In this document: positions 7,306 to 14,733 of the stretch, piece after piece
Layout of the letters: every line of letters starts with the position of its first letter
Position numbering within the stretch: the stretch's first letter is position 1
Assembly (NCBI GenBank): GCA_021805245.1
Contig: JAJZFS010000064.1
Coordinates: 1-37,635 of the forward strand
Direction of reading: 5' to 3'
DNA length: 37,635 nt
From: Pseudomonadota bacterium
Lineage (GTDB): Bacteria > Pseudomonadota > Alphaproteobacteria > Micavibrionales > UBA2020
Program-made: the position numbers and the translations under genes
Notes under the pieces: generated by a model
Database searches by the model: none
Told to the model about the DNA's origin: nothing
Seen by the model: only the letters and a program-made list of their open reading frames with translations

Positions 7306-7882
7306 GATAGTCTCCCTTGCAAAATATTTGTCCGCCGCGAAATGCCGCGGACAAGGCAACTCTATGACGCCGGCATGTCCTGTCAAGAGAGTAAAGGAAT
7401 ATACATAGAGCGGTTCTGCAGGCCGCTCCGCCGGCGGTTTCCGCCGCCGCTGCGAAGAGCGGAAGAGAACTTCCACAGCTGCGTCATGACATTATGCCGT
7501 GCGCGCAAATTGCGACGCAATTTATCCGGAGCGCAGGGCGGCAAAGGAACAGTCGCCATCATCCCGATCATTTCGTCAGGGGCTGGCGGCTTCATATTCA
7601 ATGCATCGGGCATAAGCCTGTGGCGGTAGCGCGTCAGCCGCCGATTATCGGCAGTCAGTTCCTGCAAGCCGTCACTGTGCAATGACGCGAAGGTTTCAAA
7701 GGCGATTTTGGGTTGTTTGAGTCCTGAATGTAAAATGCATTCATCTTCAGGCGGTTGCCGCGGCGCCTGCGGCCAGTTGACCCATATCAAAAGAACAGTG
7801 AGCCGGAGCCGTTACAATATAAATATGGCTACACCGGACTTTACTGGATTAGTTTTTTGCTTTTTAAGAGGAGGGGAATTTC
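7306..7882. other. 577-base stretch without a convincing gene
   Basis: It contains upstream signals of the two flanking genes and a perfect hairpin CGGCGG-TTT-CCGCCG (7432-7446). A minus-strand frame (7383-7790) has only a TTG start without a clear ribosome site. Near 7820 a TACAAT/TATAAA-like stretch could be the -10 of the gene at 7883. Nothing else is seen. Confidence 0.5.
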
Positions 7883-8143
7883 ATGACCGTTGTCCACTCT
7901 TTTGAACATGCCGTGACGCATACGGAACTTTCGGACCTTCTGGCGGAAACGTTCGAAGACGTGTACGGGGATATACACGACATCGGCGCCACCTCTACGG
8001 AGGTCCTGCAAGCCAGGGCCTGCGTGGAAGACATCGGGCATGTCGGCCTCGCGCCGGAGAAAAGCCTGAACCGGCGCGCCTTCCGCGTCTATGAAATTTT
8101 GCAGGACGAGTTCGAGCGCCGGAACACTTACGAAGCCGGCTGA
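7883..8143 (+). CDS. small acidic hypothetical protein
   Basis: 86 residues, starting at ATG 7883 behind a strong GAGGAGGGG ribosome site. It is predicted to be soluble and helical, rich in Glu and Asp, with no signal peptide, membrane segment or known motif. The C-terminal part (RRAFRVYEILQDEFERR) is probably an amphipathic helix. It converges on korB with only 10 bases between the stop codons and no terminator between them. Family not recognised; the clean start and the coding-like composition support a real gene. Confidence 0.65.
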   Translation: MTVVHSFEHAVTHTELSDLLAETFEDVYGDIHDIGATSTEVLQARACVEDIGHVGLAPEKSLNRRAFRVYEILQDEFERRNTYEAG

Positions 8144-8153
8144 AGAAGCCAAT

Positions 8154-9194
8154 CTAGCGGGCGTTCCTGTTGACCGCGTCCAGCGCCCTGGCGCCGGGGC
8201 AGAGCGCTTTTTCGTCGAGCGCGCGCAGGGGCGTCTCCGTCGTTTCCAGCATGGCGTGCAGGTCCGGACGGCCGGTATCGATGTAGATCAGGCCGGTCAG
8301 CACCTCGCCGCGTTCCTGCGCCGCCAGCACCGCCGCCGCCGCCGCCGCCCTGTTGCGCGGATCGTGGTGATCGGGCAGGCGGCGCAGCTTCACCGTCGCG
8401 CCGTCGGGCATCTTCACGTCGATGGCGCCGTCCGCGCCGTACTTTGCCGCCGCGGGAACGAAATCGACGACATCCGCCGCCGTCATGTGCTCCCGCGTGT
8501 AGGTGTAGGACTTGGTCGAGGCCGGAATGTTGTTGAAGGTGACGCAAGGGGAAATCACGTCGATCAGCGCGAAGCCGGGATGGTGCAGCCCCGCCTTGAT
8601 CAGCGGCACCAGCTGCGCCTTGTCGCCGGAAAAGCTGCGCGCCACGAAGGTCGCGCCGATGTTGAGCGCCAGCCCCGCGGGGTCGATGGGGGAAAACACG
8701 TTCGCCTGCCCGTGCTTGGTTTTGGAGCCGACGTCCGCCGTGGCGGAATCCTGCCCCTTGGTCAGCCCGTAGCAGCCGTTGTTCTCGATGATGTAGAGCA
8801 TGTTGAGGTTGCGGCGCATGACGTGGGCGAACTGGCCGAGGCCGATCGAGGCCGTATCGCCGTCGCCGGAGACGCCGAGGTAGGTCAGGTCGCGGTTGGC
8901 GAGGTAGGCGCCGGTCGCGACCGACGGCATGCGCCCGTGCACCGAGTTGAAGCCGTGCGACTGGCGGAGGAAATAGGCGGGCGTCTTCGACGAGCAGCCG
9001 ATGCCGGAGAGCTTGGCGACCAGGTGCGGCGCGACCGACATCTCGTAGCAGGCCTGCACGAGGGCGGCGCTGATGGAATCGTGCCCGCAGCCCGCGCAGA
9101 GGGTGGAGAGAGCGCCTTCGTAATCCTGCCGCGTATAGCCGATGTCGTTGGGAACCGTGCAGGGGTGGCGGAAACGCGGAATGATGTAGCTCAT
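8154..9194 (-). CDS. korB: 2-oxoacid:acceptor oxidoreductase, beta subunit (thiamine-diphosphate-binding)
   Basis: 346 residues. This subunit binds thiamine diphosphate and an iron-sulfur cluster and, with KorA, oxidatively decarboxylates a 2-oxoacid (probably 2-oxoglutarate) to the acyl-CoA, passing on low-potential electrons. The cofactor motif is GDGD...NNGCYGLTKGQ, and LCAGCGH plus GIGCS supply conserved cysteines near the cluster. The length is typical of fused-subunit KorB partners. GGGAG lies seven bases before ATG 9194. It is the last gene of korC-korA-korB, 12 bases after korA. Substrate choice among 2-oxoglutarate, pyruvate and branched oxoacids is inferred from the operon type. Confidence 0.92.
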   Translation of the reverse strand: MSYIIPRFRHPCTVPNDIGYTRQDYEGALSTLCAGCGHDSISAALVQACYEMSVAPHLVAKLSGIGCSSKTPAYFLRQSHGFNSVHGRMPSVATGAYLANRDLTYLGVSGDGDTASIGLGQFAHVMRRNLNMLYIIENNGCYGLTKGQDSATADVGSKTKHGQANVFSPIDPAGLALNIGATFVARSFSGDKAQLVPLIKAGLHHPGFALIDVISPCVTFNNIPASTKSYTYTREHMTAADVVDFVPAAAKYGADGAIDVKMPDGATVKLRRLPDHHDPRNRAAAAAAVLAAQERGEVLTGLIYIDTGRPDLHAMLETTETPLRALDEKALCPGARALDAVNRNAR

Positions 9195-9206
9195 GGTTTT
9201 CTCCCT

Positions 9207-11042
9207 TCAGGCCACGTGCTGGCTTCGCTTGCCGTCTTTCAGATGGCGGGCGATCTTGTCATGGATGTCGTGCGCGGTGATCGGCTTGCCGCCGTAGTAG
9301 AGGATTTTGACCAGCTTGTCCGGATTGACGCCGAACTCGTTGATCAGCAGGCTGCGCATCTGCGCGTCGCGGTTCTGCTCGATGACGAAAACCTCGTCGT
9401 GCGCGGCGATGAAATCCTCCACCTCCTGCGGAAACGGAAAGGCGCGCAGGCGCATGGCGTCCAGCTCCGTGCCCTCTGCGGCGAGCCGGTCGAGCGCCTC
9501 GCGCGCGGCGTGCATGGTGGTGCCGTAGTAAAGCGCGCCGCGCTTGCCGCCCTTGCCCGTGCGCTCGGTTTCCGCCGCCGGCACGAGCGTGCGCGCGGTC
9601 TGCCATTTCTTGTCGAGCCGGTGCATGGACTCGAGATAGATGTCGCTGTTTTCGGTGTAAGCGGCGTAAGAGTCGTGCGAGGTGCCGCGGGTGAAATAGG
9701 AGCCCTTGGTCGGGTGCGTGCCGGGATAGGTGCGCCAGCCGATGCCGTCGCCGTCGACGTCGAGATAGCGGCCGAATTTTTCCTTCATATTCTCCAGATC
9801 TTCCGCCGTCAGCACTTTGCCGCGGTCGTATTTGCGGTTGTCGTCCCAGGTCAGGGGCGGCGACATGTTGTCGTTCATGCCGAGGTCGAGATCGCTCAGG
9901 ACCATCACCGGCGTCTGCAGGCGGTCGGCAAGGTCGAAGGCGTCGGCGGCGAAGTCGAAGGCCTCCTTCGGCGTCGAGGGGAACAGCAGCACATGCTTGG
10001 TGTCGCCGTGCGAGGCATAGGCGCAGAGCAGCACGTCGCCCTGCTGCGTGCGCGTCGGCATGCCGGTGGAAGGCCCGCAGCGCTGCACGTTGTAGAGCAC
10101 GGCCGGTATTTCGGCGAAATAGGCAAGGCCGAGGAACTCGCTCATCAGCGACACGCCGGGGCCGCTGGTCGCGGTGAAAGAGCGCGCGCCGTTCCACGAC
10201 GCGCCGATGACGATGCCGATGGCGGCGAGTTCGTCTTCCGCCTGCACCACGGCGAAATTGTTTTTGCCGGTTTCCGGGTCTTGCCGCGTTGCGGCGGCAT
10301 AGTTGCGGAAGGTGTCGATCACCGAGGTCGACGGCGTGATCGGATACCAGCCGACCACCGTCGCGCCGCCGTAAACCGCGCCGAGGCCGAGCGCGGTGTT
10401 GCCGTCGAGCAGGATGCTGTCGCCGGTCTTGTCGCAGGCTTTGAGCCGCAAACCGAGCGGGCAGGTGAAATGTTCGCGGGCGTAATTATAGCCGAGCTCG
10501 AGGGCGTGCACGTTGGGTCCGATGAGTTTTTTCTTTTCCTCGAACTGGTCGGCGACAAGGCCTTTCAGCACCGCGAAGTCGATGTCGACGAGCGCCGCGA
10601 GCGCGCCGACGTAAATGACGTTTTTGAACAGCTGGCGCAGGCGCGGCTCCTTGTATTCGCGGTTGCAGATCTCCGTCAGCGGCAGGCCGAGAATGGTGAT
10701 GTCGCCGCGCGCGAGATCGGCGGGCAGAGGCTTGATGTCGTCGTAGACGAAATAGCCGCCGGGCGCGACGCTGGCGATGTCCTGCGCGAGGCTTTGCGCG
10801 TTGACGCAGATCATGAGGTCGACGCCGCCGCCGCGCGCGCCGATATAGCCCTTTTCGCTGACGCGCACTTCGTACCACGTCGGCAGGCCCTGAATGTTGG
10901 AGGGGAAGATGTTCTTGGCGCCGATCGGAATGCCCATGCGGAACGCCGCCTTGGCGAACAGCAGGTTGGCGCTCGCCGAGCCGGTGCCGTTGACGTTGGC
11001 GAAGCGGACGACGAACTCGTTGACGGATTCAAGCGGCTTCAT
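9207..11042 (-). CDS. korA: 2-oxoacid:acceptor oxidoreductase, fused gamma-alpha subunit
   Basis: 611 residues. The gamma domain comes first (about 1-190, starting VRFANVNGTGSASANLLFAKAA), followed by the alpha pyrimidine-binding domain (about 200-450, with GWYPITPSTSVID and QAEDELAAIGIVIGASWNGAR) and the C-terminal alpha domain II. The TSGPGVSLMSEF and GPSTGMPTRTQQGD motifs are those of this family. Gamma-alpha fusion is standard for KorA. It overlaps the end of korC by 14 bases, so translation is probably coupled. It works with KorB and KorC in the cytoplasm and is expected to be oxygen-sensitive. Confidence 0.93.
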   Translation of the reverse strand: MKPLESVNEFVVRFANVNGTGSASANLLFAKAAFRMGIPIGAKNIFPSNIQGLPTWYEVRVSEKGYIGARGGGVDLMICVNAQSLAQDIASVAPGGYFVYDDIKPLPADLARGDITILGLPLTEICNREYKEPRLRQLFKNVIYVGALAALVDIDFAVLKGLVADQFEEKKKLIGPNVHALELGYNYAREHFTCPLGLRLKACDKTGDSILLDGNTALGLGAVYGGATVVGWYPITPSTSVIDTFRNYAAATRQDPETGKNNFAVVQAEDELAAIGIVIGASWNGARSFTATSGPGVSLMSEFLGLAYFAEIPAVLYNVQRCGPSTGMPTRTQQGDVLLCAYASHGDTKHVLLFPSTPKEAFDFAADAFDLADRLQTPVMVLSDLDLGMNDNMSPPLTWDDNRKYDRGKVLTAEDLENMKEKFGRYLDVDGDGIGWRTYPGTHPTKGSYFTRGTSHDSYAAYTENSDIYLESMHRLDKKWQTARTLVPAAETERTGKGGKRGALYYGTTMHAAREALDRLAAEGTELDAMRLRAFPFPQEVEDFIAAHDEVFVIEQNRDAQMRSLLINEFGVNPDKLVKILYYGGKPITAHDIHDKIARHLKDGKRSQHVA

Positions 11043-12843
11043 TTTCGGGCGTCTCCGTTTTTTTGAAACAGGCCGTTTTCGGCGCGGTGTAGAGGAATTT
11101 TTTCATGTCCCAGGCTTCGGTCGGGCAGCGCTCGGCGCAGAGGCCGCAGTGCAGGCACACGTCTTCGTCCTTGACCAGCACGCGTCCGGTGGGCAGCGCG
11201 GGCGACACGAAAAGAGTCTGCCCGCGGTTGTCCGATACCGCATTGAGCCGGCCGCGCAAATCGTCCTCCGCGCCGTTTTCGGCGAAGGTGATGGCGGACA
11301 TCGGGCAGACGTCGGCGCAGGCGTCGCACTCGATGCAGCGGCCGCTCTCGAACACCGTCTGCACATCGCAGTTGAGGCAGCGCGACGCTTCGGCGCAGGC
11401 GGCTTTGACGTCAAACCCGAGTTCCACCTCCATTTTCATGTCCTTCAGCGTCTTTTTCCTGTCGGCGTGCGGCACGGCGAAACGGTCCGCGCCGGAAACA
11501 TCGTTGCTGTAGCTCCATTCGTGCACGTTCATCTTCTGGCTGACGAGCGTGACGGCGGGATGCGGGCGGTCGCTGAGGTTTTTTCCGCGGCAGAAGATGT
11601 CGATGGAAATGGCGGCCTGATGCCCGTGGGCCACGGCGGTGATGATGTTGGCGGGGCCGAAGGCCGCGTCGCCGCCGAAAAAGACCTTGGGCAGCGTCGA
11701 CTGAAAGGTCTTTTTGTCCAGCACCGGCAGGTCCCACTTGCCGAAGTCGATGCCGATGTCGCGCTCGATCCACGGAAAGGCGTTGTCCTGCCCGATCGCC
11801 ATCAGCACGTCGTCGCACTCCATGACCACCGGCGCCTCGCCGGCCGGCACCAGCGTGCGCTTGCCCTTGTCGTCATAAACGGCGCGCACTTTCTCGAACA
11901 TGACGGCGACGACCTTGCCGTCTTTCATCTTGAATTCTTTGGGCACGTGGTTTTCGAACATCGGAATGTCCTCGGCTTCGGCGTCCTCGCGCTCCCACGG
12001 CGAGGCCTTCATGTCCTTGAACGGGCTGCGCACGACGACGCGCACGTCTTCCCCGCCCAGCCGCCGCGCGGTGCGGCAGCAGTCCATGGCGGTGTTGCCG
12101 CCGCCCAGCACGATCACGCGCTTGCCGATGGAGGCGATATGGCCGAACGCCACGCTGGCCAGCCAGTCGATGCCGATGTGAATCTGCTTATCCGCTTCCT
12201 GGCGGCCCGGAATGTCGAGATCGCGCCCGCGCGGCGCGCCGGTGCCGACGAAAACGGCGTCGAAGTCGCGCGCCAGCATCTCTTTCATGCTGGTGACGTC
12301 CTGATTGAAGTGCGCATCGACGCCCATATCGGTTATATAGCCCACTTCCTCATCCAGCACCTTTTCGGGCAGGCGGAAAGAGGGGATCTGGCTGCGCATC
12401 ATGCCGCCGCCGCGTTTCTGGTTGTCGAACAAAATGCAGGTATAGCCGAGCGGCATCAAATCGCGCGCCACCGTCAGCGATGCGGGCCCGCCGCCGATCA
12501 GCGCGACGCGCCGGCCGTTTTTCTTCTTGGGGATTTCGGGCATCAAGGATTTGACATCGCCCTTAAGATCGGCGCAGACGCGCTTCAGGCGGCAAACCGC
12601 CACCGGCTCCTCGTCTTTCTCGATGCGGCCCCTGCGGCAGGCCGGCTCGCACGGGCGGTCGCAGGTGCGGCCGAGCACGCCCGGAAAGACGTTCGCTTCC
12701 CAGTTGATCATGTAGGCTTCGGTGTGCCGTCCGGCGGCGATCAGCCGGATATAGGCCGGCACCGGCGTATGCGCGGGACAGGCGTACTGGCAGTTGACGA
12801 CTTTGTGAAAATATTCCGGATCTTCCGTTACCGTCGGCTCCAA
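11029..12843 (-). CDS. korC: NAD(P)H-linked FAD/iron-sulfur electron-transfer subunit of the 2-oxoacid oxidoreductase (GltD-like)
   Basis: 604 residues. An N-terminal GltD-type iron-sulfur domain (CQYACPAH, CDRPCEPACRRG; about 15-75) is followed by the FAD fold (RRVALIGGGPASLTVARDL), the NAD(P)H fold (GKRVIVLGGGNTAMDCCRTARRLGG), and a C-terminal bacterial ferredoxin domain with two 4Fe-4S motifs, CIECDACADVCP and CLHCGLCAERCP. It should connect KorAB to NAD(P)H. The three predicted sizes fit the Azoarcus evansii 2-oxoglutarate:NADP+ oxidoreductase (KorABC), as I recall it. The start is a TTG, with GGAG seven bases upstream and an in-frame stop a few codons further up, so no ATG start is possible nearby. 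An FNR-type box precedes it. Confidence 0.88.
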   Translation of the reverse strand: MEPTVTEDPEYFHKVVNCQYACPAHTPVPAYIRLIAAGRHTEAYMINWEANVFPGVLGRTCDRPCEPACRRGRIEKDEEPVAVCRLKRVCADLKGDVKSLMPEIPKKKNGRRVALIGGGPASLTVARDLMPLGYTCILFDNQKRGGGMMRSQIPSFRLPEKVLDEEVGYITDMGVDAHFNQDVTSMKEMLARDFDAVFVGTGAPRGRDLDIPGRQEADKQIHIGIDWLASVAFGHIASIGKRVIVLGGGNTAMDCCRTARRLGGEDVRVVVRSPFKDMKASPWEREDAEAEDIPMFENHVPKEFKMKDGKVVAVMFEKVRAVYDDKGKRTLVPAGEAPVVMECDDVLMAIGQDNAFPWIERDIGIDFGKWDLPVLDKKTFQSTLPKVFFGGDAAFGPANIITAVAHGHQAAISIDIFCRGKNLSDRPHPAVTLVSQKMNVHEWSYSNDVSGADRFAVPHADRKKTLKDMKMEVELGFDVKAACAEASRCLNCDVQTVFESGRCIECDACADVCPMSAITFAENGAEDDLRGRLNAVSDNRGQTLFVSPALPTGRVLVKDEDVCLHCGLCAERCPTEAWDMKKFLYTAPKTACFKKTETPENEAA

Positions 12844-12917
12844 GGGGCTCTCCGTCAGGTTAGAAACAGCATAAAAGCGGTCTATTTTCTATTATTGCAC
12901 CCCGCCATTCCCCCCGC

Positions 12918-12931
12918 TTGACCTGGATCAA
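12918..12931 (-). promoter_or_regulatory. FNR/FixK-type box upstream of korCAB
   Basis: TTGACCTGGATCAA fits the TTGAY-N4-RTCAA consensus of CRP/FNR-family oxygen regulators. On the minus strand it is followed 22-23 bases later by an ATAATA/TAATAG -10-like sequence (about 12889-12895). That puts the box centre close to -41.5, the position of a class II activator site, about 80 bases before the korC start. Which regulator binds (FNR, FixK or Dnr type) cannot be told. Confidence 0.6.
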
Positions 12932-13005
12932 GTGGGGCAAAATTGACTTAGCGCGGCAGCGTTGCTGTCCGCCGGCAATTTATGAATAAGAAGGATATGC
13001 TGTGG

Positions 13006-14430
13006 CTATGACGTTTTCTTCTTCAGATGAAAGCTCTTGGGACGGGTCAGGGCTTCGAAGCCGACCACGGAGAGGCTGGCACCGCGGCCCGTGTCCTTCA
13101 CGCCCGTCCAGGCGAGGCCGGGGTCGAGATAGTCGCAGCGGTTCATGAACACCGTGCCGGTTTCGATCTCGGCGCCGATTTTTTCCGCCGCGTCGAGGTC
13201 TTGCGTCCAGAGGCTGGCGGTGAGGCCGTAGGGGCTGTCGTTCATCAGGTGCAGCGCCTCCGCGTCCGACTTGACCTTCATGATGCCGACGACGGGGCCG
13301 AAACTTTCCTCCATCATCACATCCATGGAATGGTCGACGTTCACCAGCACCTGCGGCGCGAGATAGGGCGTGCCTTGCTTGCTGGCGGTGAAGCTGCTTT
13401 CGTCGATCAGCGCCTTCGCGCCTTTTTTGACCGCCGCGGCGGTTTGCGCGCGCACGAAGTCCGCCGCCGCCGTGCGCACCATAGGGCCGAGCGTGGCGGC
13501 GGGATCGGTCGGATTATCGAGATTGTATTTGTTGGTGAGGGCGACGAAACCGTCCACGAACGGCTTGTAAAGTTTTTCATCGACGTAGATGCGCTCGATG
13601 CCGCAGCAGCACTGGCCGGAGTTGAAAAACGCGCCGTCGACAAGGTTTTCCACCGCCGCCGCGAGATCGGCGTCGGCGCGCACGTAGGCGGGGTCTTTGC
13701 CGCCGAGCTCAAGTCCCGCGACGATGAACTTGCCGCTGATGGCCTTTTGCACGGCGTGGCCGCCCTTGACCGAGCCGGTGAAATTGACGTAGTCGACGCG
13801 CGGGTCGGCCATCAGCTTTTCCGTGTCTTGATGGCTGAGGTCGAGAAACTGGAAGACGCCCTCGGGCAGGCCCGCCGCCTTGAAGCCTTCGGCGTAGCGG
13901 TCGGCGACCAGCGGCGTCTGGTGCGAATGTTTGAGCACCACCACGTTGCCCGCCAGCAGCGCCGGCACGATGGCGTTGACCGAGGTGAGATAAGGATAAT
14001 TCCACGGCGCGATCACCGCGACGGTGCCGAGCGGCGCGCGGCGGATGTAGCGTTTGAAGCCTTCCCGCGCATCGTCAGGCACGACGTCGGCCAGCGCGCG
14101 TGGCGCGAGATCGACGGCGTATTTCACGCGCTCCTGAAAGCCGCGCAGGATTTCGCCCGCGGCCTGCGACACCGGACGGCCCATCTGCCAGGTGATCTCT
14201 TCGCCGATCGCCTGGGCGTTTTTGAGCATATGGTCGAGAAACTTCAGCATGTATTTCTGCCGTTCGGCAAGCGGGGTCGCCTGCCACAGCTTCTGCGCCT
14301 GTTTGGCCCTGTCGAGCGCGGCGTCGATGTCGGCGGGCGCATCGAGCGGACGCTCCACATAGACGCGCCCGTCGACGGGGGAGATGCACTGCAGCAGGCC
14401 GGTGTTGGTTTTCGGCATCGGGTTACCCAT
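13006..14430 (-). CDS. NAD(P)-dependent aldehyde dehydrogenase
   Basis: 474 residues, full family length. It oxidises an aldehyde to the acid. The Rossmann cofactor segment is APWNYPY (141-147), FTGS (217-220) is the usual turn, the general base is Glu241 in ELGGKD, and the catalytic Cys is Cys275 in the FxNxGQxC pattern (FFNSGQCC, 268-275), inside a run of three cysteines. AAAGGA upstream of ATG 14430 is the ribosome site. It reads toward the kor operon but ends about 160 bases before korC. Similarity to the succinate-semialdehyde/betaine-type group seems likely, but the substrate is not readable. Confidence 0.88.
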   Translation of the reverse strand: MGNPMPKTNTGLLQCISPVDGRVYVERPLDAPADIDAALDRAKQAQKLWQATPLAERQKYMLKFLDHMLKNAQAIGEEITWQMGRPVSQAAGEILRGFQERVKYAVDLAPRALADVVPDDAREGFKRYIRRAPLGTVAVIAPWNYPYLTSVNAIVPALLAGNVVVLKHSHQTPLVADRYAEGFKAAGLPEGVFQFLDLSHQDTEKLMADPRVDYVNFTGSVKGGHAVQKAISGKFIVAGLELGGKDPAYVRADADLAAAVENLVDGAFFNSGQCCCGIERIYVDEKLYKPFVDGFVALTNKYNLDNPTDPAATLGPMVRTAAADFVRAQTAAAVKKGAKALIDESSFTASKQGTPYLAPQVLVNVDHSMDVMMEESFGPVVGIMKVKSDAEALHLMNDSPYGLTASLWTQDLDAAEKIGAEIETGTVFMNRCDYLDPGLAWTGVKDTGRGASLSVVGFEALTRPKSFHLKKKTS

Positions 14431-14661
14431 GGCTCATGTCCTTTTCATCAGATGATTTCGAGGTCTCCCGCCCGCCGGAGTTTTTTGCCCGATTCTTTGG
14501 CGCTTATGCGGTCCGCTTGCCTTAAAAATGTAGCGTAAAACGGAACATTGTAAATCTATCGGTAAAAACTGAACAAATGATGAAAAATACGTGTCGGAAA
14601 CCTATTCCATATAATAACAATGACTTAATAAAAAGACCAGGCTGGATCAATATGTAATTCA

Positions 14662-14690
14662 TTGACATTATTCATAATATTAGCTATCCT
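14662..14690 (+). promoter_or_regulatory. sigma70-like promoter of the prolyl oligopeptidase gene
   Basis: Perfect -35 TTGACA (14662-14667), a 17-bp spacer and -10 TATCCT (14685-14690, four of six), 43 bases before the ATG. The surrounding intergenic DNA is AT-rich. Confidence 0.6.
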
Positions 14691-14733
14691 TAATGCTAGC
14701 CGCCGATCTTGATCCGCCTCTTGAGGGACGTTC

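Noticed and set aside
7383-7790. 135-codon minus-strand frame between the secreted protein and the 86-residue gene
   Set aside because: Only a TTG start without a good ribosome site and no family resemblance; it remains possible but is not supported.
8091-11066. 991-codon plus-strand open frame
   Set aside because: It lies antisense to korB and korA, is full of Arg/Ala/His/Gly/Val runs and has no family motif; it is a by-product of high GC content opposite real genes.
10894-12921. 675-codon plus-strand open frame
   Set aside because: Antisense to korC, whose motifs are unmistakable; composition is that of a GC shadow.
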